From Bacillus benzoevorans (GTDB lineage: Bacteria > Bacillota > Bacilli > Bacillales > Cytobacillaceae), in the NCBI RefSeq assembly GCF_014207535.1, contig NZ_JACHGK010000002.1, positions 310,001-374,000 of the forward strand: DNA of 64,000 nt, in the 5' to 3' direction. Position 1 is the stretch's first letter; each line of letters opens with the position of its first letter. A program made the translations under genes and the position numbers. The notes beneath the pieces were generated by a model. It had not been told where the DNA came from. It was given only the letters and a program-made list of their open reading frames with translations, and did no database searches. Positions 8,064 to 16,278 of this stretch are shown here, in pieces.

Positions 8064-9431
8064 TCAAGTTTTTGGAAATAATACGGTAACTGTTGTACCA
8101 ATTTTTAATTTACTCTCTATTTTCACTTCCCCTTTGTGAGCATCAACGAGGGCTTTTACAATCGAAAGACCGATTCCAATTCCTCCTGTCTTTCTATCCC
8201 GGGATTTTTCTCCCCGATAAAATCTTTCATAAAGATATGGCACATCTTCTTCTCGAATCCCTATCCCCTCATCTTTTACAGAAAAACCGATAAGATTTTC
8301 ACTCTCAGCTATTGAGATCTCTACATTTTTTCCAGATGGTGTATATTGAAGAGCATTATTTACAATGTTCGTCAAGATTTGTATAACACGGTCACGGTCT
8401 GCATGAAACCAATGCTCTGTTGTTGATCGGCTAATATTTAGATGAACTCCCTTTTCACGAAATGAAGGACCAAATTGATTTTCTATGTGTGTGATCATCT
8501 TCCCTGCTTCTATGTCCATTTTCTGAAGTTTTATTTGTGGATTTTCAGCCGCCAGCAGCTTTTCTAATTCATTTACAAGACGAACCAACCGCATTAATTC
8601 ATCATGACTCTGCTGAAGTCTTTTTGGTGTCGGTTCCCATATTCCATCCTGGTAAGCTTCAATCTGACTCCTTAATGTTGCCAGGGGAGTCCTAAGTTCA
8701 TGAGCCAAATCTGCTGTAAACTGTTTTCTAAGTGTCTCTTCTTTCGAAAGTGACAAAGCCAGGTCATTAAATGAAGATCCTATAGGTTTTAATTCTTCAG
8801 TTAAATCCTCAACCTGTACACGTGTATACCACTTATGTTCTCTTAATTCATGAACAGCCTTTGATAATCGATTAAATCCTGCTGACAATCGTTTTGAAAA
8901 CAGCATACTGAATAGAAATGAAAGGATAACCGTAACAATGATGGCGATATAAATATTTTGTTTTATTTGTTTCAGAAAGGAAAAATCCTCATCAAGCAGA
9001 CTATTAGGGTAAAAGACTTTCATACTGCCGATTGTTTTATGTTCTGACTTCAGGTCATAAACACTGGATTGATAATCCTTATCTAACCGGGAGCCTGACT
9101 GCATTCCCATGTTCGCCATCATCCCCAGCATCACCGTCGTATCAGCCACTAACTGTCCCTCTGCATCATAAATTTGATAAAATAAATTCTCCGTCATGGC
9201 CTGCTCATGCATCAAACCGTTTAATCTATCACCGATAAGACTCCCATTTCCTTCATATTCTTGGATCGTAAATTCTTCAATTAGACTAATATTTTTTTCT
9301 CTGTTTTCTCGTAAATAGGCACTAAAATGTTCTTCAAATCCCCATAAAATTGAAAGACTTGTCAAGAAAATCCCGGATAAAGAAGCAACTAAGAGATAAA
9401 ACAGGATTCTGAATCGCAGCGTCTTAAACAT
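8064..9431 (-). CDS. Sensor histidine kinase with Met-rich extracytoplasmic loop
   Basis: Membrane sensor kinase (455 aa): first membrane helix about residues 8-28, extracytoplasmic region to about 160, second helix about 165-185, HAMP-like linker, DHp box DLAHELRTPLATL with the phosphorylated His, then a HATPase_c domain (NIVNNALQYTP, DEGIGI, GGIGIGLSIV). The sensing loop contains LGMMANMGMQSG, five Met in 12 residues, suggesting Cu(I)/Ag(I) sensing; this is inference supported by the neighbouring multicopper oxidase and Met-rich genes. The ATG at 9431 follows GGAGG and overlaps the end of the response-regulator gene by eight bases. Confidence 0.92.
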   Translation of the reverse strand: MFKTLRFRILFYLLVASLSGIFLTSLSILWGFEEHFSAYLRENREKNISLIEEFTIQEYEGNGSLIGDRLNGLMHEQAMTENLFYQIYDAEGQLVADTTVMLGMMANMGMQSGSRLDKDYQSSVYDLKSEHKTIGSMKVFYPNSLLDEDFSFLKQIKQNIYIAIIVTVILSFLFSMLFSKRLSAGFNRLSKAVHELREHKWYTRVQVEDLTEELKPIGSSFNDLALSLSKEETLRKQFTADLAHELRTPLATLRSQIEAYQDGIWEPTPKRLQQSHDELMRLVRLVNELEKLLAAENPQIKLQKMDIEAGKMITHIENQFGPSFREKGVHLNISRSTTEHWFHADRDRVIQILTNIVNNALQYTPSGKNVEISIAESENLIGFSVKDEGIGIREEDVPYLYERFYRGEKSRDRKTGGIGIGLSIVKALVDAHKGEVKIESKLKIGTTVTVLFPKT

Positions 9432-10122
9432 CCGAACTGCCTCCGAACTTATAGCCCATCCCAAAAACAGTGATGATAAATTCCGGATGGCGTGAATCTA
9501 TTTCGATTTTCTTACGTAAATTTTTTATGTGCGTATCAATGCTCCGTTCATATCCTTCAAAATAGGCTCCATCCTCCTGTACCTTTTCCAGGAGATCAAC
9601 TCTGCTAAAAACGCGGCCTGGGGAACTGGCCATTGTAAAAAGAAGTTTGTATTCAATGGGTGTCAGCATGATCACTTCTCCATTCAGCTGTACTTCTTTT
9701 TTTAAAGGATCAATGATTAATTTCCGATGATTAAAAATGAGTTGAGTGGACACCTCCGTTTTATTCATTCTTCGAAAAATTGCCTTCACGCGAATGACCA
9801 CTTCTCTCGGACTAAAGGGCTTTTTCACATAGTCATCTGCACCAATCACCATGCCATTGATTAAATCTTCCTCAGAGGATTTTGCGGTTAACATAATAAT
9901 CGGAACATCGCTGTCCTTTCGAATCAACCGGCATACTTCTTCTCCCGAAATATCCGGCAGCATTAGATCTAAAATAATCATATCCGGTCGGTGCTCCTTG
10001 GCATTTTTTAATGCCTCAATACCATTTGAAGCGCAGACGCAGCTCCAGCCCTCTTTTTCAAAATAAGCCTGAAGAACTTCCAGGATCATTTCCTCATCAT
10101 CGACTAAAAGAATTTTTACCAC
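9424..10122 (-). CDS. OmpR/PhoB-family response regulator
   Basis: Receiver domain with the acidic pair DDEE, the phosphorylated Asp in ILDLMLPDISG and the Lys of DYVKKPFSPRE. The C-terminal winged helix contains LTPIEYKLL and RSIDTHIKNLRKKI. It partners the adjacent sensor kinase. It starts at a GTG (10122) preceded by an AAGGGGTAGG stretch. Four tandem 11-bp repeats lie 57-100 bases upstream of its start, in the divergent promoter region, and are the likely operator. Confidence 0.93.
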   Translation of the reverse strand: MVKILLVDDEEMILEVLQAYFEKEGWSCVCASNGIEALKNAKEHRPDMIILDLMLPDISGEEVCRLIRKDSDVPIIMLTAKSSEEDLINGMVIGADDYVKKPFSPREVVIRVKAIFRRMNKTEVSTQLIFNHRKLIIDPLKKEVQLNGEVIMLTPIEYKLLFTMASSPGRVFSRVDLLEKVQEDGAYFEGYERSIDTHIKNLRKKIEIDSRHPEFIITVFGMGYKFGGSSDV

Positions 10123-10178
10123 ACTGACCTACCCCTTCCTGTTTTTATTTTATCATCCATTTAGATGGGTAAAAGAAA

Positions 10179-10222
10179 TCTTCATAACTTCCACATAAGT
10201 TCTCCATAAGATCTCCATTAGT
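10179..10222. promoter_or_regulatory. Four tandem 11-bp operator repeats
   Basis: TCTTCATAACT, TCCACATAAGT, TCTCCATAAGA and TCTCCATTAGT run back to back with no spacer. OmpR-family regulators bind direct repeats at one-helical-turn spacing, so this is probably the binding site of the divergent response regulator. Similar CTCCA units at 11-bp spacing occur at 13610-13632 and 14021-14036. Confidence 0.65.
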
Positions 10223-10259
10223 CAGCGATATGATCAAGGAAAGAAAGGAGATGGAGAAA

Positions 10260-10538
10260 ATGAAAAAGAAATTAGCCATCGGAATTTTAGCAGGTGCGAT
10301 TATTTTAGGAGGAGCAGGAACCTTTGCCTTTGCGGCGGCAAACGAGGACGCAAACGGAAATGGACTAGTAAATTTCGGACAGATGAAACCATTTATGGAA
10401 AAAATGCATCCTAATCTTTCTACAAAGGAATTAAAAGACATGTACAATGCATGCCATGGTGAAGGCGGCATGATGGAAAACGGCAACTTTGGCGGCATGA
10501 TGAACGGTAACACTGAAGGTATGATGAATAATTTATAG
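10260..10538 (+). CDS. Secreted Met/Asn/Gly-rich small protein
   Basis: 92-residue exported protein: basic MKKK start, hydrophobic segment LAIGILAGAIILGGAGTFAFA ending in an Ala-x-Ala type cleavage site, then a mature part with MKPFMEKMHPN and a C-terminal Met/Asn/Gly tail (GGMMNGN, EGMMNN). Met-rich tails of this kind often bind Cu(I). The start at 10260 has AAAGGAG about nine bases before it; two in-frame upstream starts overlap the ribosome-binding site. It lies directly downstream of the 11-bp operator repeats and is divergent from the two-component operon, so it is probably a target of it. The family is not identified. Confidence 0.72.
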   Translation: MKKKLAIGILAGAIILGGAGTFAFAAANEDANGNGLVNFGQMKPFMEKMHPNLSTKELKDMYNACHGEGGMMENGNFGGMMNGNTEGMMNNL

Positions 10539-10555
10539 TTAGGAGATGATTTCTC

Positions 10556-10681
10556 ATGATGGGTGGATATGGTTTTGGCATGATGGGAATGGGTTTATTA
10601 GTATGGCTCATCAACCTATTTGCGATCGGGGCAGTAGTCTACCTTGCAGTGAAATTGGCATTACGAAAAAATAAATCATAG
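10556..10681 (+). CDS. 41-aa Gly/Met-rich membrane peptide
   Basis: Small gene 17 bases after the Met-rich secreted protein, with AGGAG ten bases upstream. The product starts MMGGYGFGMMGMG, then has one membrane helix (LLVWLINLFAIGAVVYLAV) and a basic tail. Such short membrane proteins are frequent beside metal-resistance or cytochrome genes. It is probably in the same operon as the preceding gene; the operon ends at the terminator at 10745. The function is unknown. Confidence 0.65.
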   Translation: MMGGYGFGMMGMGLLVWLINLFAIGAVVYLAVKLALRKNKS

Positions 10682-10744
10682 CAGCAAAGCATACTGCTTT
10701 AATAATTGGAGCATGTCATTGCTCGGTACTACAGCTAATATTCC

Positions 10745-10780
10745 AAAGGCACTGGAAGATATATATTCCAATGCCTTTTT
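10745..10780 (+). terminator. Terminator after the Met-rich operon
   Basis: Stem AAAGGCACTGGAA/TTCCAATGCCTTT with one mismatch, followed by T5. It may also serve the convergent polyferredoxin operon. Confidence 0.75.
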
Positions 10781-10800
10781 AATCTTTACACTTAGCAAAA

Positions 10801-12186
10801 TTAGACTCTGTGCATCATCGGTAATGAAAATAAGTAGATATTAGCCACCATTAGGAATACCATGAATGCATAATAAGGAGCTAATCGTTTAAATGAACCC
10901 CTATTACCAATGCGGTAGACCGTATACATGGAACCAACAAAGCCAAGCAACACAACAGCATATTGAATCCACTGAACAGCTGGACCAGATAATAAACTTA
11001 AATCGCCGCCCATGTTTGCTCCAAACAGCCCGGCCGTATTAAACCAAATGGCCTTTCCTTCCGTAATAATATGGAAAAGGTTATGCGCCAAGTGCCCGGC
11101 TAAATCTAATGGAATAATGGCATAGCCAAAGCGAATAAAGTTTTCTTTTACCTTATCAGCATTTTTATTTAATAAAACAGCGATTTTTGCTGTCCCCAAT
11201 AATAATAGGATTGGTAGAATCAGCGAGATGACATAAGCAACAGTAAAGTTAACCGTATAATTCGATGTACCTGTATAGGTTCCAATTACCTTTAAAATAT
11301 CTTCCCATATCTCGAGCATCGTAATGTTTTGTACAAAAACAATTCCCATAATGACAGCCGCAAGAGAAGCATGTTCAAGCTTCGGCTTTTTAATCAACCA
11401 TAATTCCTTTGTCGGCTTACGCGGTGAAATTCTAATTGAATTATTTGGACAGGATTTCACACAATTTCCGCATAAATTACAATCAGCGCTAGAGTCCATC
11501 GTTCTAACATACTGGAACATCGGACAGCCTTCTGCCTTTTCACTGCCTTTAAAACAAGATTGTGTTTTACATGTACGGCATTTTTCCGGTGTCCCTCTTA
11601 ATTCCAGCATCCCAGCACGCGAATAGTTTCCTGCTAGACCGCCAAGGAAGCAAAGGTTTTTACAAAAAGTACGTCTTTCATACAACACAGAAGTGATAAC
11701 TACCATCGTGACAAGAATAAGCAGCAAATATCCCGAACCTCTAGGTGATTCTACGACCCCCCACACATGGTCGCTCCAGGTAATCATGATAAAGAATAAG
11801 TCAATTAACCAAATGCCATACTTTTTCAAAAATTTTGGTGTCGGCTTTTCACTTCCGGCAAATTTCCTGACCAAATCACTCAGCTTACCGAACGGGCAAA
11901 CCGTACACCAAAATCTCGCTGCCACAATAAACAGGACAGGAATAATCGGCCACCACAATACCCACACCATTGACGTTCCAAAATTCTTACTTGGGTTCAC
12001 CGTACCGATTACTAATTCATAAACAATAATGGAAAACACAACAAAAGCGGCCCACTGAAAAATTCCAGGATACCATCTGCTTTGAATAAATTTCTTAATA
12101 ATAGAAATATTTAATAAATTAAAGGGCTGTTTTTCCTCATTTATATTCAGTTGTTGCTCTTTAATTTTTCTTTCCGGCATCGACAT
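10801..12186 (-). CDS. Membrane polyferredoxin, NosR/CcoG-like 4Fe-4S protein
   Basis: Integral membrane iron-sulfur protein of 461 aa with about eight to nine predicted helices. Cysteine groups are FWCTVCPFG (the CxxCP membrane motif shared with NapH/NosR/CcoG), RRTFCKNLCFLGG, CRTCKTQSCFKG and a ferredoxin cluster CNLCGNCVKSCPNNSI. Relatives pass electrons across the membrane to periplasmic copper enzymes or reduce Cu(II) during oxidase assembly. Its setting between a copper-type two-component system and a multicopper oxidase fits electron delivery or copper reduction. Its start overlaps the stop of the His-rich membrane protein, so the two are co-translated. Confidence 0.82.
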   Translation of the reverse strand: MSMPERKIKEQQLNINEEKQPFNLLNISIIKKFIQSRWYPGIFQWAAFVVFSIIVYELVIGTVNPSKNFGTSMVWVLWWPIIPVLFIVAARFWCTVCPFGKLSDLVRKFAGSEKPTPKFLKKYGIWLIDLFFIMITWSDHVWGVVESPRGSGYLLLILVTMVVITSVLYERRTFCKNLCFLGGLAGNYSRAGMLELRGTPEKCRTCKTQSCFKGSEKAEGCPMFQYVRTMDSSADCNLCGNCVKSCPNNSIRISPRKPTKELWLIKKPKLEHASLAAVIMGIVFVQNITMLEIWEDILKVIGTYTGTSNYTVNFTVAYVISLILPILLLLGTAKIAVLLNKNADKVKENFIRFGYAIIPLDLAGHLAHNLFHIITEGKAIWFNTAGLFGANMGGDLSLLSGPAVQWIQYAVVLLGFVGSMYTVYRIGNRGSFKRLAPYYAFMVFLMVANIYLFSLPMMHRV

Positions 12187-12595
12187 CCAGCTTCACCTTC
12201 TTCCTTAATCTTTTATTCCATAATCCTGCCGCTAGAAATGACAAGTTAATGACTCCAAATACACTTAGTACTGTGTAATTTGGCGGTGTTTCTTCGATAA
12301 CTTCTCCTCCATGCCCATGGCTGCCTTCCGCATTCGCATCATTATGTCCTGATACATCGTCCCCGCTTGAATCATGTTCAGACTGATTGTGCGCAGAACC
12401 ATCCGTCATATCCGTCATTTGACTATGCTCCTCTGGTGTCATTGTATGCCCCCCATGAGATACTCCCTCGCCTTGTTCTTCACTCATAAACATTTCAACA
12501 TCCTCTGACACACTGTTTGAATGCCCCTCATCAGCAAGAGCGAATGAAGCTGGGAGTGACAATAAAAATACTATAGAAATTACGACCATTCTCAC
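12161..12595 (-). CDS. His/Asp-rich exported membrane protein
   Basis: 144-residue protein with an N-terminal signal segment (VVISIVFLLSLPASFALA), an extracytoplasmic stretch very rich in His, Asp, Ser and Met (SHGGHTMTPEEHSQM, EGSHGHGGEV), one C-terminal membrane helix (VLSVFGVINLSFLAAGLW) and a basic cytoplasmic tail. This looks like a surface metal-binding or metal-buffering protein that partners the downstream polyferredoxin, with whose start it overlaps. It starts at a GTG (12595) after AAGGCGGTG. No known family was recognised. Confidence 0.75.
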   Translation of the reverse strand: MRMVVISIVFLLSLPASFALADEGHSNSVSEDVEMFMSEEQGEGVSHGGHTMTPEEHSQMTDMTDGSAHNQSEHDSSGDDVSGHNDANAEGSHGHGGEVIEETPPNYTVLSVFGVINLSFLAAGLWNKRLRKKVKLDVDAGKKN

Positions 12596-12750
12596 ATTGT
12601 TTCACCGCCTTCTATCTTCGATTAAAAACTATTTCTTGAAATGAACATCCTAAATCTAATTGAAATCTTTGCAGAAACCATGAATTTTAAATGGATTATT
12701 TTTGTCTATTGAGTGAGACAAGTCACTCCAATAGGAATAACGGAACAAAT

Positions 12751-12786
12751 GTAAACGGGCCCCTATTAAAATAGGGGCCCGTTTAC
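12751..12786. terminator. Perfect 36-bp palindrome, probable terminator
   Basis: GTAAACGGGCCCCTATT paired with its exact complement over almost no loop, 20 bases past the stop of the CcdA-like gene. The poly-T tail is weak, so processing or mRNA stability is also possible. Confidence 0.6.
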
Positions 12787-12805
12787 TTCTCTTCACGTTC
12801 TATGA

Positions 12806-13543
12806 TTATAATGTCCAATAGGTAATCGTATCAAGAACTCCCAAAATGATTATTATAATTCCTGCTATTCTTTGTACTATCAAACCTATCTTTCTCCCTT
12901 TCTTTTTCATGAACTTACCACTTAGTCCAAAGTACCCTATCAGGAAGATAGCCAAAATTAACGGCAATGAAGTCCCTAAAGCAAAGATAATAGGCAGGAC
13001 TGCTCCATAAGAGACAGATAGAGACAACGGCATCAATGTCACAAAAAACAAAACAAACATAGTAGGGCAGAATCCCAGCGTAAAGCTCACTCCCATAAGA
13101 AATGCCCCTAGTTTTCCCTTTTTCATTAGTTTTTCGGGTATGCTGCCGAATGAAAATGATTGATAGATTTTAAAAATACCAAGCATAAATAAACCAATAA
13201 GAATGAGGATAGGTCCGACAATTTTTCTAAACCAAGGAAAATAAAGTGAAAGGGTTGATTTAACTTCACTTCCTAACATCCATACAATCAAACCGAATAA
13301 AGAGAACACAATCATTTTCCCTAAAATAAAAAATAGAATTTCAGTCCAAGCAATCCTGTTTTGCAAAGATTTATTTCCATAAACCATAATGGCTCCCAAA
13401 TTCCCGGTAAATTGGCATGGAGCCATGGCACCGATAATACCGAGCAGCAGGGCAAAAAGAAGAGGTATCCCTTCCATACCATTTACCATAGTTAGGAAAG
13501 GCTGGCTTAAGCTATAGCTTATTTGGCTGAAAAATTCATACAT
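12806..13543 (-). CDS. CcdA/DsbD-transmembrane family protein (SafE/TauE-like)
   Basis: Polytopic membrane protein of 245 aa with about six helices in two repeats. Each repeat carries a helix-embedded Cys next to Pro: GAMAPCQFTGNLG and LGFCPTMFVLFF. That is the pattern of CcdA/DsbD-type thiol-disulfide transporters, which carry reducing power outwards. In a copper island it may supply reductant for copper-site assembly or thiol repair. GGGGAGAAAG precedes the ATG. Two or three 11-bp CTCCAT repeats lie about 70 bases upstream (13610-13632), matching the response-regulator operator. Confidence 0.8.
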   Translation of the reverse strand: MYEFFSQISYSLSQPFLTMVNGMEGIPLLFALLLGIIGAMAPCQFTGNLGAIMVYGNKSLQNRIAWTEILFFILGKMIVFSLFGLIVWMLGSEVKSTLSLYFPWFRKIVGPILILIGLFMLGIFKIYQSFSFGSIPEKLMKKGKLGAFLMGVSFTLGFCPTMFVLFFVTLMPLSLSVSYGAVLPIIFALGTSLPLILAIFLIGYFGLSGKFMKKKGRKIGLIVQRIAGIIIIILGVLDTITYWTL

Positions 13544-13609
13544 TGCTTTCTCCCCTTTTTCATTCCGATAAAATCACACTTAAATATTCTTCTTAATCAT
13601 ACAAAGAAA

Positions 13610-13632
13610 AAATGGAGATTTTATGGAGAAAC
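13610..13632 (-). promoter_or_regulatory. 11-bp-phased operator repeats upstream of the CcdA-like gene
   Basis: The minus strand reads TTCTCCATAAAATCTCCAT, near-identical to the last two units of the operator at 10200-10218 (TTCTCCATAAGATCTCCAT). Two CTCCA cores are exactly 11 bases apart. Confidence 0.6.
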
Positions 13633-13716
13633 AGAATTTAATATATATTTTATAATAATAATCCCATTCACGGTGTTTTGAACTTTTTGTGTTCTATTGT
13701 TTTTTTCTTATTTTTT

Positions 13717-13965
13717 GGCTCTGTTCAACTTGGTTGTTGATTTCCGTTCCAAGCACTTCGCTTTCCGCTCATCTACGCCTGAGCCTCCTCGTCACTTCGT
13801 GCCTGCGGGGTCTCGTCTGTCTCGCTGTTCCCGCAGGACATTGAATAAGCTTCCTCGAATCCGCCCACGCACGATGAAAATGCGCAGCATTTTCGGAGGA
13901 GTCTTCGTGCCTTCCACTCCAATCAACAAAGTCCTCCAAAATCAACATTGACCGTTAACACAACC
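13717..13965. repeat. MITE-like Bacillaceae intergenic repeat, about 249 bp
   Basis: GC-richer block flanked by imperfect inverted ends (GGCTCTGTTCAACTTGG and, on the other strand, GGTTGTGTTAACGG) and inner ends TTGTTGATT (13734-13742)/AATCAACAA (13921-13929). The core contains the string CACTTCGCTTTCCGC and a TGCGGGGTCTCGTC segment, which I recall from non-coding repeats scattered in many Bacillaceae genomes. The open frame through it is a chance product. It separates the CcdA-like gene from the multicopper oxidase. Confidence 0.6.
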
Positions 13966-14020
13966 TATTTTTTAAAACCAAGTAATATTTATCGGTTCTT
14001 TTTATCAATCCATAAAAAAA

Positions 14021-14036
14021 CTCCACAGTTTCTGCA
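14021..14036 (+). promoter_or_regulatory. Possible response-regulator site upstream of the multicopper oxidase
   Basis: CTCCA and CTGCA cores are 11 bases apart, resembling the 11-bp operator repeats at 10179-10222 and 13610-13632 but weaker. They lie about 50-65 bases before the oxidase start. Confidence 0.35.
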
Positions 14037-14084
14037 ATATTTTCTTTTATACTTCTTTATACAATCATATATGGAGGTATTCAA

Positions 14085-15671
14085 ATGAATCTTAAATTAA
14101 CCGCCTTACTGGTATATAGTGGCCTCATTCTGGCAGCTTGTTCCTCTAATGATGTTGGAAATGCGGATGAAGCCAAAGGTAATCAGGAAAAAGCAGAAGA
14201 ACAGGTGGCTAAAGTAGATGGATTACAAACCACCAAAACAGAAACGCTTACAGGAAACGAATTTACCATTACTGCCAAAGAAGCTAAACATCGATTGAAC
14301 AGTGAAGTGACCGTTGATGCTTTTACATTTAACGGATCTGTTCCGGGCGCGCAAATCCGTGTCAAGGAAGGAGAAAAGGTAAAAATCACATTTAAAAACG
14401 AATTGCCTGAGCCTGCATCCATTCACTGGCATGGTATTACCGTTCCAAATGAAATGGATGGCATACCTGGCGTAACACAAAACGCGGTCCAGCCGGGTGA
14501 AAGCTTTACGTACGAATTTACTCCGACAGTCCCTGGCACCTATATGTACCATACCCATCAAAATGCTGTAAACCAGATGGATATGGGGCTTTATGGTTCT
14601 TTTATTGTCGAGCCAAAGGAAAAAACATATGACCGGGATTATACTCTCATGCTGGATGAGTGGATGAGTGAATCCGTAAAAAATAATATGCCGATGAATG
14701 ATATGGGTGGAATGGACCATAGCGGGATGAACCATGTCGGGATGAAACACGGTTCTAGTTCAGATACTCAAGAAAACAGCCAGAGCGACCAAGGTATGGG
14801 ACATGATATGTCTGCTTACGATATTTATACCATTAACGGAAAAAGCGGCGATGCTATTGAACCGTTAAAAGTAAAAGAAGGAGAAAAAGTCCGAATCCGT
14901 TTAATCAATGTCGGCTATTTATCTCATAACATTCACCTTCACGGTCATGACTTTAAAGTGGTCGCAGTTGATGGCCAGGATGTAAATGAACCTAAGGAAA
15001 TCAAAGACCAGTTAATCTCCATCGCTCCAGGCGAACGTTATGATATTGAGTTCACTGCCAATCATCCTGGCAATTGGTATCTTGAGGAGCATGGGGACAC
15101 GAAAGGCACAAAAGGAATGAAAACATTGATTCAATATGAAGGAAATCATCAATCAAAGGATCAATCGAACCAAAGTGAGAAATTACCTTTATTTTCCTAT
15201 ATTAATTACGGTGGTACAAAAACTGGGAAATTCACTTTAGACCAGGAGTATGACGTTGAGTATACTATGGATTTGAACGGTAATAACACAGACAATCTTT
15301 GGACAATCAACGGAAAGTCCTTCCCTGAAACAACTGGATTAAATATTAAAAAAGGGGATTTGGTGAAAGTAAAATTAATCAACAATTCGCCAACCGGTGT
15401 TAATCACCCGATGCATTTACACGGACATTCGTTCCAAGTATTAAGTAAAAACGGACAGCCGGTAGAAGGTTCACCAATTATAAAGGATACCATCAGTTTA
15501 GAGCCTGGCGATGAATACGTTGTCGCTTTCGAAGCTGATAACCCAGGCAATTGGCTGTTCCACTGTCATGATTTACACCATGCGACAGCAGGAATGGTGG
15601 ATGTAATCAAATATGATGGATACCAGCCAAACTATACACCAGATCCAAACGCTAATAATAAACCTGAGTAA
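14085..15671 (+). CDS. Multicopper oxidase lipoprotein
   Basis: Three-domain multicopper oxidase of 528 aa on the outer face of the membrane. A lipoprotein signal ends LILAACSSN. Copper ligands are SIHWHG near residue 113, MYHTHQ near 155, HPMHLHGHSF near 442 and LFHCHDLHH near 492. Between cupredoxin domains there is a Met/His-rich insert (MNDMGGMDHSGMNHVGMKH), as in CueO-type cuprous oxidases. It probably oxidises Cu(I) or other substrates in copper tolerance. GGAGGT lies seven bases before the ATG. It is monocistronic and ends at a strong terminator. Confidence 0.9.
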   Translation: MNLKLTALLVYSGLILAACSSNDVGNADEAKGNQEKAEEQVAKVDGLQTTKTETLTGNEFTITAKEAKHRLNSEVTVDAFTFNGSVPGAQIRVKEGEKVKITFKNELPEPASIHWHGITVPNEMDGIPGVTQNAVQPGESFTYEFTPTVPGTYMYHTHQNAVNQMDMGLYGSFIVEPKEKTYDRDYTLMLDEWMSESVKNNMPMNDMGGMDHSGMNHVGMKHGSSSDTQENSQSDQGMGHDMSAYDIYTINGKSGDAIEPLKVKEGEKVRIRLINVGYLSHNIHLHGHDFKVVAVDGQDVNEPKEIKDQLISIAPGERYDIEFTANHPGNWYLEEHGDTKGTKGMKTLIQYEGNHQSKDQSNQSEKLPLFSYINYGGTKTGKFTLDQEYDVEYTMDLNGNNTDNLWTINGKSFPETTGLNIKKGDLVKVKLINNSPTGVNHPMHLHGHSFQVLSKNGQPVEGSPIIKDTISLEPGDEYVVAFEADNPGNWLFHCHDLHHATAGMVDVIKYDGYQPNYTPDPNANNKPE

Positions 15672-15693
15672 CAACCAAACATTTACTGTAAAT

Positions 15694-15735
15694 AGACTGA
15701 GGCAGCCGTTTTAAAATGGCTGCCTCAGTCTTATG
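15694..15735 (+). terminator. Terminator after the multicopper oxidase
   Basis: 14-bp stem AGACTGAGGCAGCC/GGCTGCCTCAGTCT with TTTTAAAA in the loop region, 22 bases past the stop codon. Confidence 0.8.
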
Positions 15736-15797
15736 TAATTCTTTTTTTACCTAAAAATCAACGCATTTTTAGGTACCTATTCCGGTATTAAAGTAGC

Positions 15798-16016
15798 TTA
15801 TCCCGCAACTGCTCCCTGCGACTCTATTCTTAATAATTCAGATTCTGTTCCTTTGACCTCAATAGAACTGTTTACCTCTTCACTTTTTACCTGTTCAGCT
15901 ATTGCACTTTCCTGTAGTACACGTTCCGGTAATGACAACTGTTTAAAATAAAACCAGACAATAAAAAGAATAATAGCAATCGCTCCAATGACCATAAAAA
16001 TTTTATTTTTGTTCAT
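15798..16016 (-). CDS. Small single-pass membrane protein, unknown
   Basis: 72-residue protein with a short basic N-terminus (MNKNKIF), one membrane helix (MVIGAIAIILFIVWFYF) and an outside tail rich in Glu and Ser. The ATG at 16016 is preceded six bases upstream by GGGAGGGG; the longer in-frame reading has no such site. No family recognised. It is convergent with the multicopper oxidase and possibly independent of the copper genes. Confidence 0.6.
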   Translation of the reverse strand: MNKNKIFMVIGAIAIILFIVWFYFKQLSLPERVLQESAIAEQVKSEEVNSSIEVKGTESELLRIESQGAVAG

Positions 16017-16164
16017 TCGGTTCCCCTCCCTATGACTTTTTATCATTCCAACGCTATATTCGCAAAAATATGTGCAGATATCATCGAGAAGATATTGATA
16101 TTTCAAGTCAAAAATTATCAAAATCCAAATCTATTTTTTATTGGAAAGAAGGATATACTGAATA

Positions 16165-16206
16165 TTAAAAAAGCCTCACTCCCGTGGACGTAAGGAAATA
16201 AGGCTC
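16165..16206 (-). terminator. Terminator after the OsmC-family gene
   Basis: The minus-strand stem AGCCTTA/TGAGGCT is followed by T6. It lies about 75 bases past the stop codon. Confidence 0.6.
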
Positions 16207-16278
16207 TTCATTTTTATAAAGTATTCAATGTTTTATCTAAAGGAATGATATTCTTCTATTATTTTAAAATTAAAGAAG

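Noticed and set aside
13697..13951. 84-codon frame in the 249-bp repeat
   Set aside because: It is the translation of a non-coding dispersed repeat, with no ribosome-binding site.
14223..14750. 175-codon minus-strand frame
   Set aside because: Antisense to the multicopper oxidase copper-site region.
15749..15774. ACCTAAAAAT/ATTTTTAGGT hairpin as a terminator
   Set aside because: The T run lies before the hairpin rather than after it on the plus strand, and A residues follow on the minus strand.
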